64,000 nt of DNA, from NCBI GenBank assembly GCA_025094145.1, contig JALLLS010000034.1:1-64000 (forward strand), in the 5' to 3' direction. Below, one piece after another: positions 22,070 to 34,433 of this stretch. Within the stretch, counting starts at the first letter, position 1; each line of letters starts with the position of its first letter. A program made the position numbers and the translations under genes. This DNA is from Spinellus fusiger. Its lineage: Eukaryota; Mucoromycota; Mucoromycetes; Mucorales; Phycomycetaceae. Under the pieces are notes generated by a model. It searched no databases. It was not told the DNA's origin and saw only the letters and a program-made list of their open reading frames with translations.

Positions 22070-23522
22070 CACACCCAAAGATTTTTCTGGTCCTTAAACG
22101 GTGATATCTCCTTCCTGTTACGACACGACACGATTTTGCCCTTTTATGGAACTGTGTTTAAAATCAAAGGTCTGTGAATATCCAAATTATTATTTCCTTT
22201 TGTAGTATATCTCAATATCAAATTGTATTATCAGTAAAATATATTGTTTATTGTCGTAAAGACATTCTCCATGTTTGGATGGATCACTCTTTTTGGAATT
22301 AGAACTCAATTATTACCAAACTAAGAAGGAGACTCTATCGAATATTAAGGGACATCGATAGTTCATAGTATTTTGATAGAATACCCCTGAATCCAACACC
22401 ATTAGAAAAAGTATAAAAGACGTAGTAATTCCATTCAATAAACAACAGAGTTTAATTAAACGTTCTACTGTTCCGTCTACCATTGGCCTAAAAACCCAAA
22501 GACGACATTATGAATGAAATTGATTATTATAATAATATAGCTACTACCAAAGTACATTCCCTCAGAAATAGAATTCATACCCTAAAGGCCTTGTGATTTA
22601 TCCTTGGGAGATAGATACCATTAGAGAGTATGCCCTAGACAGTATAGACAGTATAGAAAGACCACCTGAGACTGATTTGTGAGTCTTTACTTATTAATAA
22701 CAATACTATCATTGTCTCGTGAACTACAATAAGCTCAAGCCAAGATAAAGACAATGCTTACCTTTTTATCACTAGAATAGCCTTTGGTAGTGTCTATCAC
22801 TTTCCTTCTATTCTTTTTCATTGTTAATAATAGCACATTACCTTGCTCGGTTATACTTATCTCTGATAGGTGCTTAATTATCAAGTTGTATTGTTTCTGT
22901 GAGAAATAACAAAAGGAGGGGACTATAAAAACAAATAATATTTCATCTATTATTCTAGTGACATATATACTGCAGCCTCCACTCATAAAACCTACAAGTC
23001 AAACAATTCACACACTCTTTGCCTTGGGCTTAAAGAACAGTATTAGAACCAATACTTGGTTCGCATTAAGCACCACTGTTAATACCAGTTACAATGAGTC
23101 AATTGAGGTGATTATTAATATTGAGTCAATGAATGGCTATAATGCTCTTAATATAAGTGAACTTGGTTCTATTTTCTGGAAAATGAACACTAAAGTTAAT
23201 TCCGTTTGAGTCCTATAATACATCTTTCTTAAACAGTGTTATGCTGCAAATACTGTGGGCTTATAGTTAACACATTATGTTAAACAATACAGTGACTGGG
23301 TTGTAATATTAAGTGAATTCTGGTTCTATTTCTTGTCTTTACAGCCAATTCTATACTTTTTGATTGCAAAGTCAATCGTCACTGCTTAAACAGGTAAGTA
23401 GAGTTTAAAATAGCTCATTTACACAGCAAAAAAGCCTTTTCAAACACATTAGCCAATCATATGAATATTGAGATTTCATTCTCAGGATATTTCCTTTTAT
23501 ATTCCAAAAATGTTTGGATGTG
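22070..23522 (+). mobile_element. TIR element F (1.45 kb, no Fanzor part)
   Basis: Flanked on both sides by TA (22068-22069 and 23523-23524). The left end is CACACCCAAAGATTTTT; the right end reads inward as CACATCCAAACATTTTTGG followed by the family motif TATAAAAGGAAATA. It contains a conserved open stretch at 22958-23209 (LKNSIR, LSTTVNTSYNESIEV, SIFWKMNTKVNSV) that recurs with mostly conservative changes in the elements at 2704, 42265 and 49844. A second exon-like block follows near 23352-23398 (LFDCKVNRHC, ending AG-GTAAGT). It lacks the Fanzor C-terminal segment. The product is unidentified. Confidence 0.75.
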
Positions 23523-23730
23523 TACTTATTGCTTTATACTCTTCAGTGGTTTATAATGAGTAGTCGTGTATTTAATAACAAAATAAATAAATAAAACAGC
23601 AATAATAACAACAAAAACATACATAACAAGGCGTTTGTATGTAAATAATAAATAGGAGTAAGAACTAGAAACCAAAATAGATAGGCCAGGCAAATCTCTA
23701 TCTCTATCTCTATCTTTTTTTCTATAACAC

Positions 23731-26700
23731 TTATACAGTTGGAGCAAGTGCCTCAACAGCAGCAGGACTAGATCCAAAAGAACTCGACAGATAATCCATC
23801 AATGCTTCTAAATATACTTCTGCAAAAGAAGACATATAGAATTCATGCTCTGAGCTATGATCACCCACAAAGTTATGAGCCAATTCATGGCATATACTCA
23901 TAAACCAATAGATAAGTGCTTCTTTACGCTTGTTCTTTACCACTTGAGCATCCTCCATTGATTCTGGCTCGTGCAATGCAAGGTAGTAGCGAAGGTTTAA
24001 GAAAAGACTACCACTCATATTAAATGCAATCGTGGATCCTTCAGCATCATAGAATATATGAAGACTGGATGTCTTAAGATTAAATACTTTGGCCAGAGCA
24101 GTAGCCATGTTAGTAAACCGACGCATGGCAGGTCCATACTGCTGAATCATATCTTCAGGATTGATACCACGCTTCACATAAAACTCCATGCCCATTGTCA
24201 TCCCAACATAGGTAAGACTTTGTCCTGGTGTAGCATCACAGTAGTTGGTGGACTCCTGTACTTGATTAATACGTGGAGGAGAGAAGATATCTTGGCCAGA
24301 GTAAGGCTTGCATGAATGAATAGCTCTTTTCAAGTTCTGCTTGATATTGGAAGTGTAGTTGGGGGTAATGGTGGCCTCAGAGTTAGGAAGTTTAGGCTTC
24401 TGAGGTGGCTCAGGAGGCGCTACAGGCTCCACCGGCTTTGTTTCTAAAGGTGGCTGTGGGCTAGGCTGTTTAGCCCAAGAATTCCACATACGTTCTATCA
24501 ATCGTGTTGATCTTTTGCTTTCTATAGATGTCTTCTCAGGGACAGGAGGAAGTGTATCGGGATGCTGTTGGGGTTGTTCTGCCTCTACCATTGGTTTTGC
24601 TCGAGGATAATCTTCATTCAGTAACCGAGCAATTACATTCTCAACATGGTTGTCGTGTTGTTGAGAGAGCAATTGTCGAATGTATCCTTCTTGACAGTCC
24701 CCAAAAACATCCAGAACCTGTTTAGTGTATTGATCCAGCTGCTGAGGAAGTATGCGTGATGGTGGTGTCATAATACTTTGAGTAAGAAAGGGATTCTGGT
24801 TTTTTTCTACGTTCTTGCGAATGTTGAGAATACGATCGACAGGAACACCCCTACGTCTAAGATTGCTTAAACTAGCAGTTAAGTATCTTTCGACTATAAT
24901 TGCATCGTTGAACCGAACACGAGTAAAGAGAAGAGTACAGAGTGCATTTGCAACATCATAGTAATCAATTTCACCAGCACTGGTTACATAGATAGTAAAG
25001 TTGTTTTTATCTGCACAGGCTGTTGTAGATTGTACATGCTTTTCTCCTGTGTATTTGAAATTTCGTATCATTTTGAGTTCTTTTGATTGAACAACCTAAA
25101 AATCCATAGAGGTAAACAAAGATCAATAAACAAATACAGACTACCACTACCACCACTACTTGGACACTCACCTTCAAGTTGCGTTTAACGTATATTTCAT
25201 CATGTAAAAGTTCTTTTTGTCTCTGTGGATTATCGTTCATCATTTGATAAATAATAATAGGTGTACGTTCAAGAACAGCATCTGCAACAGCCTTTGATCG
25301 ATTGGTACCTCCTACAGCATCACGGAAAGTATACGACTCTTTAATGTGTCTGTCATTCACACACACACACACACACACAGATGGCCATACATTAGAATAC
25401 CTTATACATACTATCTAGTACTATTGACTTACTTGGAGAGATAGTCACTGCCCAAGTGTATATAGAACTCTTCAAGCAGTGGCTCCATAGGTGCAGAGAG
25501 AGGAGAAAATATCTGCTGACCCATTGTATCATCACTAATAAAGATGTCTACTGCCTTGGCAAGACGGTATTGAACAAAATCCTCCTTCTCAGTCTCTGTA
25601 CTTCCTTCTTCTTTTTTATCTTCATTAGAAGCCGATTTCTCACTCATATTGCTTCTTTTTACTCCTACAAGAAAAGCAGTAGACTTCATCTCTTGCAAAA
25701 GACTTTTGTTGGACCGGATCTGATAATACTGTCCTGCAATCTGTCTCAACACACTCAAATAACGCTCACCCCCACCACTGAGATTCCAGAATCGCTGAGG
25801 ATCTTTGACAAGCATAGCTGCTAATTCAATGGTAGTAGGTTCATCTTTCACACCACAGGACCGCAAGAAAGAATTAGCAATCTGCCCAAAATTAACATAA
25901 AGAAAAAGTTCCTTGTGGAAATTTGATTCTTCTGTTTCAAAATAGCACTGAGAAGGCTCAACAACCAACAGCTGGGCCTCCGTGGTCTCGTTGTCTGTCT
26001 TTCGAGTGTCTACCACAGGAATAAACTTGGCCTGTCTCAGCCTTTGCCAATGTGTATAGTCAAAATCCCCCATATTACTAGCCATGTACTCAAAAATCTT
26101 TTTCATTTGGCTAGGATTCGTAGGCTTTTTTGATAAAAGGGCTTCTAGACGACGGTCTGCACTGGGGTTCTCCTTGACACCCAGTTTATCTCTTACAGAG
26201 ACAAGATCAGGATGAAGAACATTAAATCCAAGCAGCTGGGCATCTGGATGAGTGAAGCAGTTGCCTGGAGAAGAATAGGTCTTTCCATCCAAACAGGGAA
26301 GAAAGGTATAGTCAGTGCTTACTGAAGCATAAGCACTATCATACACACTGTAATGATCAATCAGATAATGAAGAGCAAGGTTCTGTAGCTGTCGGTCCAA
26401 GGTCTGTGGAGAGGCCAAGTTGAGCAGCACAGGAAGAGGTGGCTTTGTCCATAATCCAAGTTTCTCCAAAAACCCTACTTCTTCACTTGAAGAGCGCCAT
26501 CGGTTGTCCCATTGAATAATGGGCAATTTCAAGTTTCGTAACATATCTATAGGAGCATACAAATCTCCTGCCTTGAATCGAGGACTCACTGTTTTTGTGT
26601 ATTTCTCCATGATCGGAGCTCCCTTTTCATCCACACGCCCCGTATTTCTGACAAATTCTTTGGTTTGAGCTGTCGTACCTTCTTTGGTAAAGATGGCTGT

Positions 26701-29564
26701 CTCTTTGAGTCTTCCCATTTCAACAGAAGACAGGGTAGTTTGAACAGAAGTCAGATACTTGACTAGTTCAATATGGGACCATCCTCCACCAGAAACAAGT
26801 CGATCGAATATCATCTGTAACTCTACATGCTAAACAAGAGTAAGATATATATGAGCAGTGTTCATTTCTGGAACTCAATACAGCAGTACATTACCTTTCT
26901 AACTCCCAAAGCAGCTAATACTGTATCTCCAACTGCTCTTGGTGCTTGGAAATGAGTAATAGGAAGATCATCAAACAGGTTGACGGCTTTAAAGTAGGCT
27001 TCTGAGGGCACTTTCATTCCATACTTTGTAGGAATACACTTTTTATCTTTAAGGAGGGTGACCATTCCTTCTTGAACATTTATAGAGCTTTGTTGGTACC
27101 CTCGCGATACAATAGAAAGCACACGTTCAGCAAAGACGGGGGATACTTCCAGTTCTTCACTCTTTACAGCATGACGCAGCCATTCTACAATAGGGAGCTC
27201 CTTAAGGCCTCTATATAGATAAATGAACAAGACAGTATCAATACCACTCTCTGGATCTTTATCTTGCAGGCATTACCCAAAATAGGCACTCAAATCGGGA
27301 GCAACAAATTGCTTGGTAATAGTAAAGGGAAGTGTGTTTTCAGGCAATAGAACGTCAAGAGGAATGATCTTTGGGTTGATCCACCATTTAGCATTTGACA
27401 AGGATAAGAGACGGTCTCCATTACAATCTAATATGGCGGCGTCCAAGAAAAGCTCCCTCTTTGCTCCCATGTTTTCAATGAAGCTCATAGGAATAGAAGG
27501 ATTCTTCTTGTTGCACTCGATCCACCATCGCATACAGGCAACCATCTCTTCTTCATTTAATGAGCGTGTGTTTAGCTCCTTTAAGATATCATCCATTCCC
27601 ATGGGTTGGAGCATCCCAAGACTAGCTAATTTTACTACTCCTTCTTTGCACTCTTTTACAAGAATAGAAGAGAGAGTGGGCACAGTTTTGATAAAGACAT
27701 CCAGCAATTCGCTTACATTGCGAATACCAAAGCTTTCATGTGGTAATACTCTTGTCACAGACACACTCTGGATACCATGAGAAGTCATAATGTGAAGAGG
27801 AATCCGACTTGAATGAAAGAACCGTTCTTCATGCACTCTTCCTACCATAGGACTTGGAGTGGAGGGATGAAAGGTAAATGAATTTAGGGCATGGGCAGCA
27901 CGGTTCTCAAGCATTGTCTTTGCACTGTCCATTCCGTTTTCCTGTTTAGTTTTATCCACAAGATCCGTTGCTCCCACTAATTCTCTGTAGAGTCGAGCAA
28001 TCTGCTCCATTTCATCGTCGTACACAAGTCTAGAAAGCAATCCTCCTGCTGCCAAGAGCTCTTTATTCCATACACTGATATAACGATCAGCAAAATCAAT
28101 GCTCTCACGTTCGACAGTAGGGATAAACCGAGCTGCCATATGAGAACAGCATCCAGTGGTTTGGTGTGTGGGGAATCCAATAAACACACGTCCTTGGCGA
28201 GGGAATGGCATCAAGTCTTTAAATACTTTGTGATTGCTTTCAGATGCCTCCAATTCTTCTCTGCCTGTATAGACGAGTTGGAATTTAGTGGTCTTTGGTG
28301 GTTTCTTCTTGGTGGCTCTTTCCATCTCCTTTTCGAAATCCCGAGATACATTGACAGTCAAATTCCCTGTGATGATGCGTAAGAAGATACTTCCTGACTC
28401 CATAGCAAGTCCATTGGACTGTTTTGGCTCTTTTGTCTTTAAAGAGATCAGGTTGTTGAAAGGTGAGAATAGTTTGGGTGGAGTGTATTTCTCGGTATCC
28501 AGTTGTATCTTTTGCACATTGACGCTTGTGATTGTAAACATTCGCTGTGGGGATGCAGTATGGACTCGTTTGGGATCCAGCACCATAGCTCTTGGTTCAG
28601 CCATCTTTTTACTAATCTCAAACAACTTGTGCTGATTAAAGAAGACAGAAATACGACGAAGATTGGCAGAGAATCCCTAGAAAGTAGTTGATGAGTCTAT
28701 CTGTCCTATGAATCTCTCTCTCTCTCGGCGTAATAATGTACCATGCTTGTGGTGAGGAATTTACAAAAATCATCCAAGTCTGGCATCTCCATAGGCTCTC
28801 TTAAATCCATCAGAAAAGTGGTCCATGCATCCACTTGAATGTCAGGCACATCAGCACGCTTTGCAAACAGCTGGTCTCCTTTGAAATAAAAGGCCATGCA
28901 CTGTGGACCCGAGGATACACTAAAGAATAAGGCCATGCCTGACAAAAAGAGCAGATACTTACAAGGGATTCTCACAGACAGAAAACAGAGAGTAGAAGCC
29001 TACACCAAATGCACCAATCTTCTGTTCATCTAAGTATGCATTAGTCTACCGAGAACACACACACACACACACACTCTCTCTCTTTTCTCTTGTCTCTTTC
29101 TCTTGTTATTGTTATTGTTGTTATGAATGCTGCAATGTCAACCCACCTGGATTTCCTTCTGCAATACGCTTCAGTCGATTCCAATCTTCAGGTCGAAAGG
29201 GCATGCCATTGTTCTTGAAAGTAATTCTATGGCATTTGGAAGAGAGGTTGGGTGTCTTTTCATCAGACTCTGTAGAGTGGAATAGGATGTCGACAGCTGA
29301 AGAAGAGGCGTCGTCTACACAATAAGCTTATCTGAAGCATCCATGAGGGTTTCTTGCCTGCATTCTGCATGAGTTCTCTGTAAAGAACATATTCAGCAGA
29401 GTATCTTGCGAGTATCTTGTCGATGAGATGTCTTTGGTTTACTTGGAGAATGTCAGAACTGTCATTGTGTCTCTTGGAAGAGTACCTTCTACTTTCTCTT
29501 CAATACCGCCTCCCTCCATCATTGTTGACCTAAGAAGGTCGAGCTGTCTAGTGTCTATTGGCAT
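23731..29564 (-). CDS. Sacsin-like GHKL ATPase with C-terminal HExxH (DUF3684 family)
   Basis: Large multi-exon fungal protein of about 1,700 aa; function unknown. The N-terminus carries a Hsp90/sacsin-type GHKL ATPase fold: HLIDKILARYSAEYVLY and ELMQNADDASSSAVDILF (ATP-binding N-box), then FKNNGMPFRPEDW (G1-like) and KIGAFGVGFYSLFSVCE (G2 glycine box). A long middle region (28625-25429) follows, containing IGFPTHQTTGCC and a stretch rich in FIPTVERESIDFADRYIS. The last exon (25071-23731) has a Pro-rich linker and ends with CHELAHNFVGDHSSEHEFY, a zincin-like HExxH. The start at 29564 was chosen because the first intron then gives EEKVE joined to VNQRHL. The ELMQNA/DDASS intron (29315-29357) has a GC donor. 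The roles of ATPase and metallo-site are inferred from motifs only. Confidence 0.88.
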
Positions 29565-29767
29565 AAAGGGAGATTCTAAATAATACGAGATGACAGAGAG
29601 ATAAGGAAAAAAAAAAGAAAGAGAGAGAGAGAGAGACACTTCTTATGCTCTGTGACTGAATTTAAAAGCCAGCAGTGTGGGTTAAGGAAGACAAGAAACG
29701 AATGATTACGCAATAAAGAAGTCTATTTTGATAGAAATAGAATACATCTACTTTTTTTTTTTTTTTT

Positions 29768-30401
29768 TTACAATTTGCGGTGAGAGCGAAGGGAAGATTC
29801 TACAGCAGCAGCAGCCCATTCTTCTGCATGGTGGAATCCATCCTCTGTGGTGGCTCTGGCAATAGCCTGTTCGTCGTTGTAGCATGTCAACACGCCAAAG
29901 ATAACAGGAACACCCGTGTCCAACTGCACTCTCATAATACCATGAGTGACAGCATCACAGATGTATTCAAAGTGAGCAGTGCCGCCCTTGATCACCAAAC
30001 CAATACAGATAACAGCATCAAAGGGTGTCTTGCCACTTGTCTTTGTCTGTTCAGGAGAAGGAGAGCCCAGCAAGTCACTTGCTGTTTCCAAGGCCTGTGT
30101 TCTGGAGAGGTCAATCAGCTGTTTAGCAGCCATGGGAAGTTCATAGGCACCTGAGACAGTATCCTAGTCCATAGTGTTAGCATGGGTGGTGTGGTGTGGT
30201 GTGGTGTGTGTCTGTTCTTACCGAGAATACGTTCTCAGGACGAACATTGTAGGTGTTTATCAGTGTCTCGTACACACACTTGTACAGGCTCTGGACGAGC
30301 GTGTGGTTCCAGCGTGTGTGGACAATAGCAACACGAAGATTGGATCCGTCAAGTTTTGTAGCAGGAGCAGCAACGCCTTTCTCAAATGTCTTTTCACTCA
30401 T
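29768..30401 (-). CDS. RIB4: 6,7-dimethyl-8-ribityllumazine synthase
   Basis: Penultimate enzyme of riboflavin biosynthesis, condensing the ribityl-aminopyrimidine with dihydroxybutanone phosphate. 191 aa in two exons joined at [16 protein letters not shown]. Family blocks are visible: [19 protein letters not shown] (Trp-Asn substrate loop), [34 protein letters not shown] (with the GxTxHxE catalytic-His loop), [17 protein letters not shown] and the C-terminal [13 protein letters not shown] helix. A roughly 20-residue Ser/Pro/Thr insertion sits between the second and third blocks, as in other fungal enzymes. The start at 30401 was chosen because it lies just before the first beta strand and the frame upstream has no other ATG before a stop; a small upstream exon beginning at MDRLG near 30493 cannot be excluded. 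TGACGT lies 65 bp upstream. Confidence 0.95.
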
Positions 30402-30876
30402 AGCAGAAAGGGCCTCTTTGACGGACAAGGACGTGATACTTATAGAGAATGTTGGCAGTCACGAATGACGTTGATACACACCTAGCCGATCCATGGCTGT
30501 CTACTGTTGATGCAGCGGTATGTGCGTTGGGAGGACAGCACAATGACACCACGTGATCCTAGTGGGATGGGGGAGGTGATTCTGAACATGGTCAAGGCAA
30601 CTGGGTCAATTTGGAATGAGAAATAAGGGTTCAATGGCACTCTCTATCCAATAGGAGTGCTCTATCCAATGGGCAGGTACGCTCTACTATAGAATGACAA
30701 GGATGATGGGATGGATAGGAGTTTCCACAGTGGGACATTCCTCCTCCATCTACCCTAGAGAGAACAAGAAGAAAAGAGAACCATTTCATACTCCAAAAAG
30801 GGTGTCTTTAAAGAACTCTAATGTCTATTCTTTATTCTTCTTTAATTCTATGCGGTCTTGGTCGTGTCTCTCTCCA

Positions 30877-32099
30877 TTAATTTAGCCGCCAGTCTTCAAT
30901 GGATTGGCGCAAGTCATAGTATTCTGGCCCAGTAATATCATCTATTGACTGCGATAAGAGCCCCATCCACACACACACGAGAAAGAAAAAGAAGAAGAAA
31001 AAGAAAAAGCCCTTACCTGATGTATAGACATCGCCTGTCAATCCATACGTAGCCACCAAATACTCCCATAGACTGGGCGTGACAATACTAAACCCTCCAG
31101 TGAAGTTACCTCTTGGCCTTGCTTCTGGATTGAGCCTACCCTCTGGTCCAGCCAGAGTGCCATTGGGAATAGGACCCTTTCCAATGTCACCATCACAAAT
31201 GCGCAAGAACCAGGTCGTGAGCCAAATCCTATCCACAAAATAGTAAAAGGGCTTGGACTCGAGCACACACGCTCTGTCTGCCTCTTCTGTATAGAGTTTC
31301 CGCTCTCGCAGGCACTGTTCCTTTTGTCGTAGCGACTGGCATCCAAGGTCACTGTCCCTGGTCATGTACTGTAGCCATTGGTGTACAAAATGGGCCTCAC
31401 TTGGATCGCCTCGTGTTTCGCCCAACTAAGAACAACCCCCTCTTTCTTGTTGATTCTCTCTTCTGTTCTTTCCTGCCCTCGTCTTACTTACCAGTCGAGA
31501 ACACACAAAACAGAACATCTGCAGTCTAGGCAAACGGAACAAAATCCCCTGACGATCACTAAAGGCAGTATGGAATCGATAGGCACAGTCCCGACATCCT
31601 ATGATGGTGTAAAGGCAGATAACATTTATAGGTCAATCCTCCTCTCTATCTGATATGTTTTGTTTTAAAATACATATTTATTCTCTTCTTACTTACTCAG
31701 ACGGGTATTCCCTTCCCATAGATACATACACACACCCGCCTGGTATTGGTTCTGTCCACAGGTAGCACAGTTGAGGTTCTTGGGCAACCAGTGCAGGACT
31801 TGCTGGTATTTATGAATGTAGGGCTCCAGAGTCGTGGGGTTGATACGACAGATATGAGGACACATGCGATTATTGGAAGGATCCTCGTGCTTCTTAGCAT
31901 ACATGGCCTTCCAAGTGTCTTGGGGTAGTTTGTAGGTAATGCCAAACTGATTGAACAGCATTTCTCTCCATACAGAGTCACTGTGGGCTATAAGTGCAAA
32001 ACTGTGGCATACTATCGAGAAGGTCTTTAGCTCTTCTACCGACAAATGACCAGCAATTATAGTCAGCACTTCATTGTTGAGACTGAGAAGGTGAGGCAT
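30877..32099 (-). CDS. F-box protein with Cys/His-rich core and DUSP-like domain
   Basis: Probable substrate receptor of an SCF ubiquitin ligase. Residues 1-45 are an F-box (LLSLNNEVLTIIAGHLSVEE, then CHSFALIAHSDSVWREM). A Cys/His-rich part follows: MCPHICRIN, NLNCATCGQ, CRDCAYRFHTAF and LPRLQMFCFVCSR, suggesting bound zinc. The C-terminal part (YFVDRIWLTTWFLRICDGD, GKGPIPNGTLAG, then SLWEYLVATYGLTGDVYTS) resembles the DUSP fold of ubiquitin-specific proteases, but no protease domain is present. At least four exons (borders near 31690, 31600, 31485 and 31015). The F-box call is good. The zinc-binding and DUSP calls are inferences from residue pattern; I do not know a close namesake. Confidence 0.72.
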
Positions 32100-32224
32100 G
32101 ACAAGAAAAAAGAAAAAAGAAAAAAAAAAAAGTCAAAGAAGAGGTGTGACTGTGAACTGTCGTTGTCTGTGCTTCTTCTGTCATATGCTCTCTGCCGTTC
32201 TGGCCAAGGGACACGTCATTCCTA

Positions 32225-33279
32225 CACACCAGGAGATCTTTAGGATATAAAAGGAAATAGTCGAACTACAATTGTTTAAGAAATGACATCGATTTGAAAA
32301 GGAGCAAAAATAAATTATGAATTCATGTTAGTTTTTAAACAAATAAAGATTATTATGTAGATTTACCTGTAAATATCTGAATCCCAAAGGAAACCACCTT
32401 TGATATGGCGATATATAATATGAATACAAATATTCATTCTTTTCTACAGAATGAAACTTGTCGGTGGCGACCATTCAAAGCCTCTTCTGCAATTGTATAG
32501 ATATTCTTTGATGCATTCACATCTCTGTTCCAAACAATTCCATAATCTTGGCAAGCGTGGATACTGTTGGAATTCACTAATACCTCGGTGAGGATATTTG
32601 TGTTATAAGTGTGGCAGATCTTGAAAAGAAAAATAAAACAAAGTAACTGTTAGAAGAGCTTTTCATATTAGATGAGTGATCAATCATGCTTACCCTCGAT
32701 GTTCGAAATTTATCAACATCAACTATAAAAAGATGGAGATCTTTTTATCTCTTTTTTCAATGATTGATATAAAACTCTCGTCAAACCAACACAATGACCT
32801 TTAAACTTGGCAGCATCTTTTACCTTTATTCCTGTACCATAAGCAATGACTAGCAGTTCGGCAGATATTTATATTCGAGCAGAAGATAACAAATAGAAAT
32901 TTATTAAGTCACTTGTTTAATCAGAACCACCAAAGTAATGCAGACTACAACAACATTCTAGAAAGAAAAAGAATTGCTTAAAGAACAGTTGCCTAGTTAC
33001 CAGTTGTGATCAAGTCGTGTGTTGTGTTCCTGTTCATGTACCCTCTTTGATTTCCCTAGACCAGCCTTGGTTCAAATACTCTATTTCTTTGTCCCCTCTA
33101 GAGACCAAACAACTACAGATTCATCTCTCTAGTGGTCCTGTTGATAACCACTGTGCCCTTTATTACAGATACTTGCAAACCTTTTGATTTTAAATACATT
33201 TCCATAAAAAGCAAGAAATTTTAAGACGTAAAAGGAAGGAGATATTACCACTTAAAAGCCAGAAAAATCTCCTGGTGTG
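32225..33279 (-). mobile_element. TIR element B, internally deleted Fanzor element (1.06 kb)
   Basis: Perfect ends: TA then CACACCAGGAGATCTTT at 32223-32241 and CTCCTGGTGTG then TA at 33269-33281. In minus orientation it has the left terminus, then a jump straight into the Fanzor segment (junction near 33165), then the Fanzor C-terminus and the conserved 3' region. About 1 kb of the left body seen in element A is missing. Best evidence that the left terminus and the Fanzor part belong to one transposon family. Lies between the F-box gene and ARPC3. Confidence 0.85.
32450..32840 (-). pseudogene. Fanzor/TnpB-like C-terminal remnant (copy B)
   Basis: Read on the minus strand: FKGHCVGLTRVLYQSLKK, then IVDVDKFRTSR, an intron with an intact GTAAGC donor (32688-32693), ICHTYN, TEVLVNSN, ACQDYGIVWNRDVNASKNI and EEALNGRH. 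The second zinc pair has also lost a Cys (C-x2-Y) in this copy, in addition to the first pair, which is altered in all copies. RuvC-III Asp retained. Upstream sequence is truncated by the internal deletion. Non-functional as a protein. Confidence 0.75.
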
Positions 33280-33462
33280 TATGCCTCGTCTTGTTCTTTC
33301 GGACTATGAAAGAATGACATTGGACATCCTTCAACGCAGGTTGAAAAATAGAATAAAAAAAAGAAGTGTCTCCGTCATCCTTCCCTCCCACGTAAAGTCA
33401 CTTTATGCTTACACACCTTAATAGTGTCTAAAGGTTAACTATTGACTCTTCTAGGATACACT

Positions 33463-34274
33463 ATGCCAGTAAGTAGCATTGAATAAGACATCCAGAAGAA
33501 GAAGAAAAAAGGGGCTGTGTTGAGATGACACAGAAAAGAGAAGAGAGCACTAATATAGACATGGGGTCTATGGCTGTCCTTTCTTTCTTTGCTAGGCCTA
33601 CCACTCACAATTCAACCAAGGCGACTACCCATCACTGGGCAATATGTTTATGCTGCCTGTCAAGACAAAGTTCAGAGGCAACGCATCTATAGGTAACCTC
33701 CTCCTTCTTCTTCTACAACAGCAAAACAAAAAAACAAAAAAAACAAAAAATAAAAAGAAAGAGAACTGATGGGTATGTTACTCTCCAGCGGATAATAGTG
33801 AGGAGGACATTGTTGATGAGGCCATCCAACTCTTCCGTGCCAACTGTCTCTTCCGTAACTTTGAAATCAAAGGAAATGCAGACCGTGTCCTGATTTATTT
33901 GATTCTGTTCACCTCAGAGTGTCTTGGAAAGATTACCAAGCTCACGACACAGGGAGAGGCATTGAAGCAGCTGAGTACCTTGGCTGTGTCTACCTTTTCT
34001 ATTCCTGGGGATCCTGGATTTCCCTTGAATGCCATGTATGCTCCTCCTGCTGACAGACACCAGGCTGGTAAGGGAGAAAAAAGAAAAAAGAGAAAAGACA
34101 TCGTCATTCTTATCTTTATTCTTTTTTGGCTTTAAAGATCAAACAAGACAGTACCTACAGCAGTTGCGACAAGAACTGGCTGCTCGGCTAGTGGATCAGA
34201 TCTATATTGATGGAAAGCCAAGCAAATGGTGGATGTGTTTCCAAAAGAGAAAGTTTATGAATCTGAGCCTCTAA
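33463..34274 (+). CDS. ARPC3: Arp2/3 complex subunit 3 (p21-Arc)
   Basis: Subunit of the Arp2/3 complex that nucleates branched actin. Four exons, all in phase: 33463-33468, 33596-33692, 33789-34067 and 34138-34274, giving 172 aa, the usual length. The first coding exon is only ATGCCA. Recognisable blocks: [58 protein letters not shown], and the C-terminal [20 protein letters not shown]. Firm identification. It begins only 184 bp beyond the right end of element B, so the transposon sits in or next to its promoter. Confidence 0.97.
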
Positions 34275-34433
34275 GGTCCATGCAGTGTGGATAGTATATT
34301 ATATTAGCAGATCAATAAAGGAGCGTAGGATGAAACTGTATACAGAGAGGTAGTATAAACACATGGACTAAGAAAGCCATCATGAGAAGTGTGTGTTTAG
34401 GTGTGTACAAGAAGAGAAGAGAAGAGAAGGAGA

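Noticed and set aside
21808..22131. Open frames of up to 107 codons over the AATAGTAAT tract
   Set aside because: Low-complexity translation of a simple repeat with no conserved sequence around it.
22735..22986. Minus-strand 83-codon frame in element F (also in E) as a real protein
   Set aside because: Identity between E and F is explained by near-identical DNA; elements A, C and D break the frame, so coding is not supported.
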